From contig CM041465.1 in NCBI GenBank assembly GCA_023213395.1, positions 209,319,741 to 209,383,740 of the forward strand: a stretch of 64,000 nucleotides of DNA. The letters are read 5' to 3'. The position numbers and the translations under genes are program-made. The notes below the pieces were generated by a model. That model did no database searches. It was not told the origin of the DNA and worked only from the letters and a program-made list of their open reading frames with translations. Positions 11,815 to 22,073 of the stretch are shown piece after piece; position 1 is the first letter of the stretch, and each line of letters begins with the position of its first letter. The DNA is from Cycas panzhihuaensis (Eukaryota; Cycadophyta).

Positions 11815-11917
11815 TGTTTTATCTACTTAAATCAAACCTACTTCTAAGAAATTGAAATTTGTCCTTGTTGAGTGGTTTTGTCAAAATGTCTGTAAATTGT
11901 TCATTCATTAAACAGTG
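11815..11917 (-). pseudogene. Element A: last codons of RNase H
   Basis: The minus-strand frame reads MNEQFTDILTKPLNKDKF and then FLRSRFDLSR, the standard C-terminus of copia pol (DILTKPL). It is continuous with 19720 onward once element E and one CAGTG copy are removed. Confidence 0.8.
11913..11917. repeat. Left target duplication of E (CAGTG)
   Basis: CAGTG directly precedes E's TGTTAAACC start and recurs at 19720-19724 directly after E's last base. Confidence 0.95.
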
Positions 11918-11998
11918 TGTTAAACCTTATGTTTACATGTTAAGATTATGTACTTTATTTCTTATGTAATATATGTACTTTTGTACTTTAGGGGTGAC

Positions 11999-12169
11999 TT
12001 ATCACTTAAGTGATAAAGTGCACACCCACATTCTTTCTAGTGACCCAACGTTGTCACTAAAGGGTCAAATGGACCCTCATGCATTCTTGCTCACATGAGA
12101 GCTCAAAAGGACAAATGTCCTACATGCAAGGCATGTATCTTGGATGTTTGACACTTGTCAAACATCCAA
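11999..12169 (+). promoter_or_regulatory. Cluster of six inverted repeats in the U3 region of E
   Basis: Within 171 bp upstream of the TATA box lie: TTATCACTTAAGTGATAA (perfect 18-bp palindrome, 11999-12016); AGTGAC..GTCACT (12039-12058); AGGGTC..GACCCT (12061-12077); AGGACA..TGTCCT (12108-12121); TACATGC..GCATGTA (12121-12137); and 14-bp arms 12140-12153 and 12156-12169 with a 2-nt spacer. Three contain GACA..TGTC half-sites. The same series recurs in the 3' LTR (19247-19418), where the last arms reach 15 bp. A role as factor-binding or hairpin-forming promoter elements is inference. Confidence 0.7.
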
Positions 12170-12193
12170 AGCCTTAGGTCTCTCATCTCACTC

Positions 12194-12200
12194 TATATAA
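12194..12200 (+). promoter_or_regulatory. TATA box of E LTR
   Basis: TATATAA in CTCTATATAATGAGAC, about 25 bp downstream of the inverted-repeat cluster. The sequence is conserved in the 3' LTR at 19442-19448. The RNA start should lie some 30 bp further on (inference). Confidence 0.6.
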
Positions 12201-12473
12201 TGAGACCTCTCCTCATTGTCTCATAAGAGAGTTAGAGCTGTATTGCTATGCTGTCAGTTTGCTAATCAAACTGTTTATTATTTGGAGGTTGGACCAATTC
12301 CAACTCCACACATTGGGTATCATTTCTCTTGCTCATTCATTTTATGCTTTGTCTCTTATGCTTTCTTTTACCTTGAGCGTATTATACTTGTTAAGTATTT
12401 GTGCTTATAGAACTAGAGTGATCCTAGCTTCTAGATCTTGGGACTATGAGGCCATTAGGCCTCTTTTCACATT

Positions 12474-12485
12474 TGGTATCACAGC
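12474..12485 (+). other. Primer-binding site of E
   Basis: TGGTATCACAGC starts two bases after the 5' LTR. It matches the 3' end of plant initiator-Met tRNA (TGGTATCAGAGC as DNA) at 11 of 12 bases. Confidence 0.85.
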
Positions 12486-14988
12486 AAGAGGAGACTAGTT
12501 CCCTCTGTTCTATTTGTAGTTGCTCAAGGAGATTCGAAGAAAGCCTACAAACCTTTGGTGACGACCTTCGTACTCCGAAAGCGATCCAAGGTTTGTTTGA
12601 AGATCATTTCTTACAAGTTCAAGGCTTTGCTAGAGCATTTTAAAAGAATGAGCTTTCTATATTCAAATCTGAATTTTTTTTCAGATTACCTTCAAGGTTT
12701 TGAGCAAAGTACTCACGTTTTTCATGGTTTTTTCATTAAAAATCAAACTCTTTGAGTTGTTTCTTCTTATAGTTCAAGTCCTGGCATATTATGCAACTTA
12801 CTGAAACTCTTTAATGAAGTTTATTTCAAGCTATTGATCATTTTGCAGGAAGTGGACTATTTCTGGGCCATTTTCAGCCCTCAAACCCCACTAAGGAACT
12901 CAAAACCCTTAAGTGTTGTTTGTATTCAGCTTGTTTTTACTAATAATCAGCTCTCAATTTATAGTTTGTAATCTGGAATTGATTTGAGAAGGTTCTTAGC
13001 AGTGCATAGGTGTTTTCCACTATTTTTAGTAAAATTTTTCATCAAAAATTGAGGGTTTTCACTTGTTTTTCCTCATACTAAGCTGATTGTCCAAGATCTG
13101 ACACTGCAAGTAGCTGTAGTAGAGTTCACAAGAGGAGCTCAGCATTTTGTTGCAGGGTTTTGAACCCTACATAGTCGTACGGATATCATTTCGTCATTGT
13201 GACAAGGGCGCCCCTCCATAACCTTCAGAAGCTCGGTTCTCTCACTACACGCAGTCTCAGGTTCTGAAAAATCAGAGGAAGCTTGCTACGGGTCCCACGA
13301 CCCTTCATCTGCATTTTCGTCTCCATCTGAGCTGTCTGCAAGGAGAATAAACAGATCATTCGTCTCCGCGAGCACACGAACGACGGCGGCCTGTCGCCCG
13401 ACTGTTCGTTCAATTTTTTCAAAAATTTATTGTTTTGAAACTTTAATGTGTTAACCTTAGATTATACAAAGAGAAATATTCACTAAATATTCCCCTTTAT
13501 ATAACTTAAGTTATTCTAAAGTTTCCTTTAAAATCATTAAAAGTCTCATTTTTAAAGCAAATTCTAAAGGTTTTTTAATGATATTTTCATTGCTGACTTC
13601 ACTTTAGTGAAAACAGCTAGATCAAGATTTTTTTAAGCATTTTTCTACATTAAAGGTGACTTTTTTTTTCCTCTTTATTAAGTCAATTTTAGAGTCAAGG
13701 CACTTTGCATAGTGACCTTAGTTTAAAATTTTTAAGAGAAAAATCACCTTTTTTGTACCTTTGGAGCTAAAAATCTTCTAAGTATTGAGTGATTTCATTA
13801 AATCACCAATACTAACTTAAACTCACTAATTTGAAGACTAAAAAATACTCTTGTTTAAGTGTTTTCCAAAGCTCTCTACATGGTGTCCTTATTGCTCAAA
13901 TTGCAAAAAAAAACAAATTTTAGCTTATGTTTTTTTGGCTTTTTAAGCCTTTTTTAACACTTAATTGATGTTGCATAAGTGTTAATTAACTTAAGTAAAG
14001 TGATTTTAAGTGTTTGCATATTGTAAAAGTGATACTTATCACTATTTTCAAACACTTTCTTAAAACACCTTGCATGGTGACCTATTGCCCTTAGCCTAAA
14101 AAAATGGCTAAAAAAACACTTTGTACTTAATAAAATCACTTCTCTTTTTTGATCATTTGGACTATTTTAAAGTCCCAACACTTGGTGCTTGGTGTTCATT
14201 ATTTGCAAGTGGTTCTCTTACCTTCACCTTTCAACATTAAAAGGGACCCATTTGTATCTTCATCACAACTTTTGCCTTACTTCATTGAGTACTTAAGCAC
14301 ATTTTTTTTAAAGTACTTTTTGCAAAACTTATTGTAATCAAGCAGTTGTTTTTTAACTTGGATCATCATAAGCACTACACTTCATTAAAGTGCTCATTGT
14401 AATAGCACTTCAAGTGTTCATATTGATGTACTAAAATTGCTTCCTTTTGAAGCCACTTTTTCATTGTAAAGTTTAATCAAGCATTCTTATAAGTACATCA
14501 TTCAAGTAAATAAATCTTAGGTTCACTTTAAAACTGCTAAAAAGTGACTTAAAACCTTGTTGGAGAGGCGCAAAAAAGGTTCAAACCTTACCTCTAAATT
14601 AACCTTAAGCTTGGTGCATTCCCTAGGGGACCAACCAACCGTACGATCAGTGTACGACAATTAAGGTTGTTTGAGGGAAAGCAGGTTCGAAAAGGGTGTT
14701 ATTGGGGCTGTGAATTCCAGGGAAAGCATAGTATGTCCATGCAGATCAACCCTACCTACATTGTCCTAGATTTAACTTGGCCAACTGTTTGATCTCTTCT
14801 ATAAGATCAGAGCTGGACCAACTCCATAGCCTAGTCCACCCCTCATCATTCCATTCAGTTGTTGGATCTTCTAGTAAGATCAGGACTGTTGGTTTCGTTA
14901 GAAAGTGGAACTTAAGCGACGAAAGTTTTGAGTTTCCAAGTTATCTACTAGCTTCAAGCTTTATAACTGAAACATCGCTGCTATCAAC
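12486..14988 (+). other. Long untranslated leader of E
   Basis: About 2.5 kb separate the primer site from the gag ATG, far longer than in the C or A elements (about 0.7 kb). It has no long frame on the plus strand. A more GC-rich patch with several CpGs lies at 13180-13420. CGTACGG occurs near 13175 and GTACGA at about 14641-14657. 13430-14540 is T/A-rich. I find no captured gene in it. Confidence 0.6.
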
Positions 14989-15765
14989 ATGTTAAATGCA
15001 TGCACCATTCGATTAACAGGTCAAGATAACTATCAAGAATGGAAAAGAATCACTCAAAATTTGATGATCATGAATGAATTTTGGGGTTATGTTTCTAGAA
15101 GACTACATCAACATATACCTGTTATCAATGGCAATGTAACTGTTCAACCTGATGATGCTTTAGTTGCTACTTGGAAAGCCAAAGATGAAATCGCTTTGGC
15201 ATTTCTTCATATGATTGTTGATGTGCATGTAGATCAAAACATTGCTTATGCTAAAACTTCTAAGGAAGCTTGGGACATTTTGTCCTCATTGTATGAAAGG
15301 CGAGATGAAGCTCGCATCTTAATGGTTAAAGCCAAATTGTATTCTGTAAAGTTTGTCAAGCCCATGTCGGCTTTTCTTTCCTCCATCAATGAAGTATGTA
15401 ATGAACTGAATACACTAGGTAGTCTAACTACAAGAGATGAACTGATCACATCTATCACTAAAGCTTTGCCCAAGGACTACAATGGCTTCATATCATCTAC
15501 TACAAGAGATGGTTCTCTCAAAAGAATGACCTTGAATGAATTTGAAAGTCTACTATTTCAAGAAGAGCAAATCTATACTAAAGATAATGAGGAGGAATCA
15601 TCTACATCAGGTGCATTCACGGCCAACTCAAAGGTCAAACAACACCCCAAACCTACATTCTCAAAGCTGTTTGGGAACATGAACGTTGGATCCTCAAGGA
15701 CCAATGTTGTATGTCATTATTGTGGCAAACCTGGCCACATAGCACCTGATTGTCGAAAAAAGTAA
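14989..15765 (+). CDS. gag: Copia gag (capsid-nucleocapsid) of E, 258 aa
   Basis: This is the best-preserved coding region in the window. The gag protein packages the element's RNA into virus-like particles in the cytoplasm. Residues 1-20 carry the copia gag start (RLTGQDNYQEWKR). The middle has the UBN2-type segment (AKTSKEAWDILSSLYERRDEARIL, split here as AKTSKEAWDIL and SSLYERR). A CCHC zinc knuckle, CHYCGKPGHIAPDC, lies near residues 240-253 and ends the protein. The stop TAA (15763-15765) directly follows a slippery A AAA AAG, and pol continues in the -1 frame. Length is normal for copia gag. The ATG is the first in frame after the long leader. Whether it is still expressed is unknown. 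Confidence 0.85.
   Translation: MLNACTIRLTGQDNYQEWKRITQNLMIMNEFWGYVSRRLHQHIPVINGNVTVQPDDALVATWKAKDEIALAFLHMIVDVHVDQNIAYAKTSKEAWDILSSLYERRDEARILMVKAKLYSVKFVKPMSAFLSSINEVCNELNTLGSLTTRDELITSITKALPKDYNGFISSTTRDGSLKRMTLNEFESLLFQEEQIYTKDNEEESSTSGAFTANSKVKQHPKPTFSKLFGNMNVGSSRTNVVCHYCGKPGHIAPDCRKK
15756..15765 (+). promoter_or_regulatory. Slippery heptamer A AAA AAG followed by gag stop
   Basis: The zero-frame codons are CGA AAA AAG TAA. A -1 slip on A AAA AAG leads into GTA AGC AGA, which is exactly the frame of the protease and integrase downstream. This is the canonical layout of a -1 frameshift site, but the simpler reading is loss of one A from a run of seven in an originally fused gag-pol frame. 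Confidence 0.4.
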
Positions 15766-16424
15766 GCAGATCTACATCAGCAAAGAACCATGTCAACCAA
15801 ATCGTGACAACAGGCCACGTCGGTGATCAACAAAGATTCCAGCAACAACAGTAGTAGCAGCAACCCCCTCGACCAAATCGAGGTGTCTATCGAGGAGGTC
15901 TAAGAGGAAGGGGGGGATTTAGAGGTGGCAATCAATGCCACTTTAATCAGTTTGCAGATGAAGACAAATTGTTTTGTGCATATCAAACATCCAAGGTTGA
16001 TGAAACTTGGATTATTGATTCATGAGCTTCACAACACATAACTGGAAGTGAAAAGCTCCTCACCGACATCAAGGAAGGTAAAGCTCAGTCAGTGACCTTT
16101 TGGAACAATCAATCTGTTAAGATTTCTAGAGTAGGCACAATAACTCCATTTCACTTTTCATCAAATCCTTTCTCTTCATTTCCTGATGGCAATGCCTACT
16201 TCATACCTTCAATGGACAAGAATTTACTATCTGTTAGCAAGTTGGACAAGCAACAGATGAGTGTCTTGTTCAGAAATGGGAAATGTGTACTCAGTGACAA
16301 AGATGACCAAGTAGTAACTGTTGGATATGAGGATCAAGGCCTCTACAAATTGGATGCAAATAATATAACACTTGATTATGCTTACTCTGGTTCAATTATC
16401 ACTCCATACTTGTCCAAGATGTAA
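15766..16424 (+). pseudogene. Copia protease and linker of E
   Basis: In the -1 frame relative to gag a Gln- and Gly/Arg-rich linker is followed by ETWIIDS*AS at 16005-16031. The aspartic protease signature DSGA has its Gly codon changed to TGA (16023-16025), so the active site cannot be made. Two adjacent TAG codons in the Gln run (CAG changed to TAG) add further breaks. 16092-16424 carries the rest: YFIPSMDKNLLSVSKL and VLSDKDDQVV, the usual run toward the integrase. The protease would cut the gag-pol polyprotein. Confidence 0.8.
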
Positions 16425-16997
16425 CTTTGGCATCAACGTCTAGGCCATTTGAGCTTAGACAATTGGAGGCAGATGATCAACAAGAATATGGTACATAGGC
16501 TTCCAAAGATATATGGCACAAAATGTCTTTGTGAAGCGTGCATTATGGGAACTCAGCATCGCTTGCCTTTCCCTAAAGGCAAAGCGTGGTGTGCATCACA
16601 TTCTTTGCAGTTGGTACATTCGGATTTGTGTGGACCTATGTCCACAGCATCTTTTGGAGTAGCTTTGTATTACATCTCCTTCATTGATGACTTTTCTCAC
16701 AAAGTCTGGGTCTACTTCATCAAACACAAATCTGAAGCATTTTCCAAGTTCAAAGAATTCAAGCTTGAAGTAGAAAATGAGTCTGGCCACTCAATTAAAA
16801 CATTAAGGACAGACAATGGAGGTGAATTTCCTTCAAATGAATTCACCCAATACTGCAAGGATAACAGCATTCGGAGACAACTAACTATTCCTCACACTCC
16901 TCAACAAAATGGAGTTTCCGAACGAATGAACAGAACTTTGGCTAATAAAGCCAAAGCAATGATGCATGCACAAGGACTCACTCGAGCTTCTTGGTAA
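16425..16997 (+). pseudogene. Copia integrase of E (nearly intact)
   Basis: Integrase inserts the cDNA into the genome. After a TAA at 16422-16424 the same frame goes on: HQRLGHLSL and CLCEACIMGTQHRLPF form the HHCC zinc finger. The DDE core is complete with HSDLCGP (first Asp), RTDNGGEF (second Asp) and NGVSERMNRT (Glu). The 182-codon open part starts at 16449. A stop follows SW at 16995-16997 and then the frame continues into the linker. Only two nonsense changes break this domain, so it is one of the better-preserved integrases here. Confidence 0.85.
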
Positions 16998-17923
16998 GCA
17001 TTTCACACAATGCTATGTGGCCAATCGCAATTCCAACTACTGATCACCAATATGACACCTGATGAGGCATGGTCTGGCAAAAAGCCAACTGTCAGCCATT
17101 TGAGGACTTTTGGGAGCATTGCTTATATGCACATTCCCAATCAGCAAAGGAAGAAATTAGACAAACATAGTCTAAAATGCATCTTTGTAGGATATGCCAT
17201 TCATAGCAAAGCCTACAAGTTATATGATCTCATAGGGAAGAAAATGCATCTTTCAATAGATGTCATCTTTGCTGAAGAAGATCATAAGGAGTTGCAAATA
17301 GCATCCATGCAACCTCCCATTGACAAAGGCAAGAAGATTATTGAGGCCTTCCTTCCCTCTCAATCTTCCACACCATGTACATCTTCTGCACCTGTTGGAC
17401 CGTCTACATCAACTGATTTTACTCCACTTGATCCAAGCACATCTTATGTTGATCAACCACTTAGACCAGAAGACCTTGAAGTTCAAGTTATTTCGATTCA
17501 AAAGTTACCAAAATGGTACACACAAACAGTTCAGGATGGCCACATCATTGAAGGAAAACGTCCATCAAAATATAGGCAGCAGACCAATTATGCACTATGG
17601 CTGAAGTGCTATGTGTTGATGAGCCTTCCACTTTTGAGGAGGCTTCTAAAAATGAAAATTGAAAGGCTGCCATGGATGAAGAAATCCATTCTATTGAAAA
17701 GAATGGTACTTGGGATTTGGTTGAATTGCCTAAACACAAACAGGCAATCAGTTGCAAATGGGTCTACAAGACCAAATTCCATTCTGATGGTTCACTTAAA
17801 TGGCAAAAGGCCCGCCTTGTAGCAAAAAGATTCAAACAAAAAGAAAGCATAGACTATGAGGAAACTTTTTCACCAGTGGCAAATATGAACACCATCAGAC
17901 TCATCTTGGCCTTAGCTGCTTAA
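16998..17923 (+). pseudogene. E: post-integrase linker and first half of RT
   Basis: 17010-17590 carries the linker motifs TPDEAWSGKKPTVSHLRTFG, KCIFVGYAIHSKAYKLYD and DVIFAEED, then a Ser/Thr/Pro-rich stretch and LPKWYTQTVQDG. A frameshift near 17590 moves coding to another frame: DEEIHSIEKNGTWDLVELP, ISCKWVYKTK, ARLVAKRFKQ and YEETFSPVANMNTIRLIL, the start of copia RT. A TGA replaces Trp (17668 region) just before it, and a TAA ends the open run at 17921-17923. Confidence 0.85.
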
Positions 17924-18500
17924 TGCAAATGGCCAGTCTATCAGATGGACGTAAAGAGCGTCTTTCTTAATGGCGATTTTCAGAAGGAGGTATATTTGGA
18001 GCAACCTCCCGGTTACAAAGTACAAGGCAAGGAGCATTTTGTATGTCGCCTAAAAAAGGCGTTATATGGCTTGAAACAAGCTCCAAGAGCATGGTACTCA
18101 AAAGATCGATGATTACTTCTTGAGACATGGGTTTCATCGATCTACTTCAGATCTTAATCTATATATAAAACATGAAAAGAACCATGTCATTTTTATTGCC
18201 TTGTATGTAGATGACTTAGTGATCACTGGCAGTGACACTAAGATGATACACATTCTCCAAGATGACTTGAAGAGAAGTTACAAGATGACACATCTTAGAC
18301 TTCTCCATTACTTTTTAGGCTTTGAGATATGGCAACACCCAGGCTATATCTTCATCTCCCAAGCGAAATACTCTTGGGACATTTTGCAGCGGTTCGGGAT
18401 GCACGACTGCAAACCAGCGCCTACACCAATGGAGAATGGATCTAAGCTTACTCTCAATGAGGAAGCTGCACCAACAATCCCACACTTTACCGGCAGTTGA
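17924..18500 (+). pseudogene. E: central reverse transcriptase with YVDD
   Basis: Reverse transcriptase copies the element RNA into DNA. Visible in order: MDVKSVFLNGDFQKEVYLEQPPGY, given here as MDVKSVFLNGDF then EVYLEQPPGY; LKKALYGLKQAPRAWY; a frameshift near 18100; SDLNLYIK; LYVDDLVITG with the catalytic YVDD at 18204-18215; LHYFLGFEIWQ; and SQAKYSWDIL. The YVDD box is intact. The second frameshift near 18480 leads into RNase H. Confidence 0.9.
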
Positions 18501-19165
18501 TTGGGAGCCTCATTTATCTCACCAATACTCGACCGGACATCTCATTTGTAGTTGGGATTTGCTCTCGATACATGTCTCAACCCAATCAGATACACTAGAA
18601 TGCAGCTAAACACATACTAAAATACATCAAAGGCACATTGCAGTATGGCCTTGAGTATGCGCATAATGAGGACTTCACTCTGGAAGGGTTCTCAGATTCT
18701 GATTGGGCAGGTTGCCAAGATAGTAGGAGATCAACCTCGGGATATTATTTTTCCCTTGGTTTAGTAGTTGTTTCGTGGAGTTGCAAGAAGCAACCTAATG
18801 TTACCTTGTCCTCCACCAAAGTTGAGTATAAAGCTGCAGTCAACGTAGCTTGTGAGGCTATCTAGCTACGACGGATTCTTGGGGAACTTGGACTTGAGCA
18901 AAATCACCTCACCAAGACATATTGTGACAATCAAAGTGTACTCAAGTTAGCCAAAAATCTAGTCTTTCATGCGCGGACAAAACACATCGAGGTTCACCAT
19001 CACTTCATCAGAGAGCATGTTCAGAATGGTGAGATCAACCTCTAGTACAGACCTACAAAGGAACAGACAGCAGATATCTTTACCAAGCCTCTTGGTAGAG
19101 AAAAGTTTGTAAACTTCAGAGATGGTCATGGTGTCCGACTTAACATCATAAACAGTAAGGAGGAG
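18501..19165 (+). pseudogene. E: RNase H and pol C-terminus
   Basis: RNase H removes the RNA strand during cDNA synthesis. Motifs: LIYLTNTRPDISF.VG (about 18500-18560), DSDWAGCQDSRRSTSGY, VSWSCKKQPNVTLSSTKVEY, then a TAG after CEAI, TYCDNQSVLKLAKN, FHARTKHIEVHHHFI and TADIFTKPLGREKF. The frame runs to the polypurine tract. A stop sits in NL*YR (about 19042). The tract AAGGAGGAG precedes the 3' LTR at 19166. Confidence 0.9.
19157..19165 (+). other. Polypurine tract of E
   Basis: AAGGAGGAG abuts the 3' LTR start TGTTAAACC at 19166. Confidence 0.75.
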
Positions 19166-19719
19166 TGTTAAACCTTATGTTTACATGTTAAGATTATGTA
19201 CTTTATTTTTTATGTAATATATGTACTTTTGTACTTTAGAGGTGACTTATCACTTAAGCGATAAAGTGCACACCCACATTCTTTCTAGTGACACAACGTT
19301 GTCACTAAAGGGTCAAATGGACCTTCATGCAGTTTTGCTCACATGAGAGCCCAAAAGGACACATGTCCTACATGCAAGGCATGTATCTTGGATGTTTGAC
19401 ACTTGTCAAACATCCAAGGCCTTAGGTCTCTCATCTTACTCTATATAATGAGACTTCTCCTCATTATCTCATAAGAGAGTTGGAGTGGTATTGTTATGCT
19501 GTCAGTTTGCTAATCAAACTGTTTATTCTTTGGAGGTTGGACCAATTCCAACTCCACACATTGGGTATCATTTCTCTTGCTCTCTCATTTTATGCTTTGT
19601 CTCTTATGCTTTCTTTTACCTTAAGAGTATTATACTTATTAAGTATTTGTACTTCTAGAACTAGAGTGATCCTAACTTCTAGATCTTGGGACTGTGAGGC
19701 CGTTAGGCCTCTTTTCACA
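19166..19719 (+). repeat. 3' LTR of E
   Basis: 554 bp, about 28 differences from the 5' copy by eye. Retains the TATA box and the inverted-repeat cluster. It ends TTTTCACA directly before the right target copy CAGTG. Confidence 0.95.
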
Positions 19720-19724
19720 CAGTG
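19720..19724. repeat. Right target duplication of E (CAGTG)
   Basis: Identical to 11913-11917. The flanking sequence is the RNase H gene of element A on both sides. Confidence 0.95.
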
Positions 19725-21309
19725 TACTAGGTCTATCTCCTTGTTTTGTACTTTTTTCTATATGAAGTGATGGTGTACTTCAATATGCTTGGTTCGTGCA
19801 TGAAAGAGTTGATTCTTAGTCAATTTTATTACACTTTGGTTGTCACAAAAAAAAGTTGTTGACTCTTGTTGTTGTTGGTTTAAATCCGTCAGTAATTGTC
19901 TTAACCAAACTGCCTCGTAAGATGCACTGACTGCTAACTTGTACTTTGCTTTTATGGATGACAAGGCAATTGTTAGTTATCATTTGTTGCTCCATGAGAT
20001 TGTTGCCAACCCAAAGAAGAAGCAATATCCACTAATTGATTTTCTTTTTTCTTTATATCTTGCCCAATCTGAATCACAAAATCCAATCAATTTACTTGTC
20101 TCATCTTTTGAATAAGTGAGTTTTAAATCTGAAGTTCCCTTTAGAGATCTAAGTATCCCTTTTGTTGCTTTCCAATGTGCTAATTTTGGATCTTGCATAT
20201 ATCTTGATACTAGTCCAATAGAGTAGGAGATATCAGGTCTTGTTGCAATGAGATATATCAGACTCCCAATTAATTGTCTATACAAAATTTCATTAACTAA
20301 AGTATCTTCTGTAGATGGAGTTAGGTCATGACCAATTTCCATGGGAGTTGCACAATTGTTGCATTCTTCCATTTTGAATTTTATTAGCAAATCCTTGGTG
20401 CATTTATTTTGTGACAAAGTGATTGAGTCTTTCTTCTGATTGACTTATATACCAAGGTAGTAATTTAGAAGTCCCAAATCAGTCATTTTAAAACCTTTTT
20501 CTAATTGTACTTTTACATTTGTAATGGATTTTGTGTCGCTTTCTGTGAGAATCATGTCATGAACATAAACTATAATTATTGTAACCAACTCTTGATTTTT
20601 TTTCACATATAGGCTGAAATTTGAGTCACAACTATGAAACCCATTTTGAGTGAGATATTTGTCTAATTTGGCATACCAAGCCCTTGGATCCTACTTTAGC
20701 CCATATAATGTCTTTTTCAACCTGCATACAAGATATTCCTTACCACTTTAGACGTATCCTTTTAGTTGCTTCATATAAACCTCTTCTTTTAGATCTCCAT
20801 TCAAAAAAACACTTTTCACATCCAACTGATAAATTTTCCAAGTTTGTTGTGTAGCTAAGGCTATTACCATTCTAATTGTATTCAGTTTGGCTACTAGTGA
20901 GAAGGTTTCATCATAACCCTTAGTGGGTTATGAAGAAACCCTTAGCTACTAATCTAATTGGTCTCAGTGTAACCCTTAGCTACCAATCTAGCCTTGTACT
21001 TTTCTATTCCACTATCAGAGTTTTCTTTTATCTTATAAACCCACTTACAATTGACAATGGGTTTACCTGTGGGCAGTTCGACTAACTCCCATGTTTTGTT
21101 TTTGGAAATTAATTCCATTTTTGTGTCTATTATAGCTTGTCATTCTTTATGCTAACTTGCTTCTTCATATGATTGTGGTTCTACATAGTTGAATAGGGCT
21201 TGATGTTTTTTATCCTTTGTTCTATGAGTGAACACATCTCCTTTGGCTTCCTCAATAGTTTTGAGATACCATTTGGGTATCTGGAGTGTTTCCTCAGAGA
21301 AATTGACCT
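19725..21309 (-). pseudogene. Element A: RT and RNase H
   Basis: Minus strand. In order from high coordinates: LQIPKWYLKTIEEA (near 21250), KTWELVELPTGKPIVNCKWVYK (seen as KTWELVELPTGK and NCKWVYK near 21040), an approximately 40-bp local duplication near 20916-21000 (AACCCTTAGCTAC twice), LKQ-box remnants, then the catalytic box at 20553-20571 reading VYVHDMI (second Asp of YVDD replaced by His), GSLIYLIATRPDISYSIGL and DSDWARYKEKRKSISGY (19980-20417), and CDNQSVIKLTKN with FHARTKHIEVHHHFI (19758-19964). Multiple stops and frameshifts. It joins 37314 upstream and 11917 downstream. Confidence 0.85.
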
Positions 21310-21630
21310 TGCAGACGCAGTCCAATAAAATAAATGCCAAAATAACATAAGTTCACAAACAAATCACAAGTAAACTGATCACCAAAGATAGTATCGAAGT
21401 ACTTTCTCTTTAGAAATAATAATACTCAACAACCATTACAAGTGGAGTTTGACCACTTAAATAGGCATGCGAGGGTCTTCTTCTTTATGATATTATTGGT
21501 GGCCCTAGCAGCGTTACATCTTATTGGACAGCTTACCAGTCCAGGTACAAATCTTAATAGCTAACATCAATCCTTAATCATTTGGTGGCTCTTGCTTGCT
21601 AGTGCTTAGGAAATGAGGGGTTACGTTACA
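21310..21630 (-). repeat. 3' LTR of D
   Basis: On the plus strand it starts TGCAGACG and ends GGGGTTACGTTACA, followed by the polypurine tract. The last roughly 55 bases (TTTGGTGGCTC..GCTTAGGAAAT..GGGGTTACGTTACA) match 37265-37313. Confidence 0.7.
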
Positions 21631-21642
21631 GGTTCCCCCCTC
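21631..21642 (-). other. Polypurine tract of D
   Basis: Minus-strand GAGGGGGGAACC lies directly before the 3' LTR and after the chromodomain. Confidence 0.8.
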
Positions 21643-22073
21643 TAAAACATTGAGCCCTCGCAATGTTGGAGATGAGGATATTGCTAGATGAATTCGTCAG
21701 ATTCCCAAGTTGCTTCATATGCATCACAACTGACCCACTATACCAAGTGCTCAGAAATAATGTGATTTCAGAGGCGACGCTGGCGACTAGCAAGGATTTT
21801 ATCAAGTGGAATTGTAAGAGTTTGCTCCTCAAAGAGAATGGGTAAGGTGGTGTGAGGTGTAACTTTAATTTCAAGGTTTTGTTTAGACAAGAAACATGGA
21901 AAACATTATGGATATTGGTGTTCGGAGGGAGTTCAAGGGCATAAGCAACTTCATCGATTTTGTGGGGGACTTTATAAGGGCCATAGTAACGGGAGCTTAG
22001 CTTATGCCCTTTATGTGACTTAAGAGACTATTACTTGTAGGTTTGGAGGCAGAGGAATATTAGATCCCCAATG
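21643..22073 (-). pseudogene. D: GPY/F region and chromodomain
   Basis: Minus strand. About 21940-22060: GHKLSSRYYGPYKVPHKID (the GPY/F signature of chromovirus integrases), AYALELPPNTNIHNVFHVS. About 21655-21720: DAYEATWESDEFI followed by QYPHL, the second half of a chromodomain, which in this family guides insertion to particular chromatin. The chromodomain start is frame-shifted. Known-family comparison supports the identity and no functional claim can be made. Confidence 0.75.

Larger units (their letters stand above)
11918..12471 (+). repeat. 5' LTR of E
   Basis: It starts TGTTAAACC, ends TTTTCACA, and is 554 bp, the same length as the 3' copy. It contains a TATA box and a run of inverted repeats upstream of it (separate entries). 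The diverged LTR in element N (53906-54440) shares the start, the block CACACCCA.ATTCTTTCTAG and TTTGACA..TGTCAAA, so E and N are relatives. Confidence 0.95.
11918..19719 (+). mobile_element. Ty1/copia element E, full length, 7802 bp
   Basis: Complete structure: 554-bp LTRs at both ends, 5-bp target duplication CAGTG, primer site, an unusually long leader of about 2.5 kb, gag, protease, integrase, RT, RNase H, polypurine tract. The LTRs differ by roughly 28 substitutions by eye (about 95% identity), so the insertion is moderately old. It interrupts the last pol codons of element A. The coding part has several stops and frameshifts, so it is not autonomous now. Confidence 0.95.

Noticed and set aside
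12216-12755. Overlapping short frames in E's 5' LTR and leader (also 19480-19770)
   Set aside because: They lie in LTR R/U5 sequence and the primer-site region, and no motif supports them.
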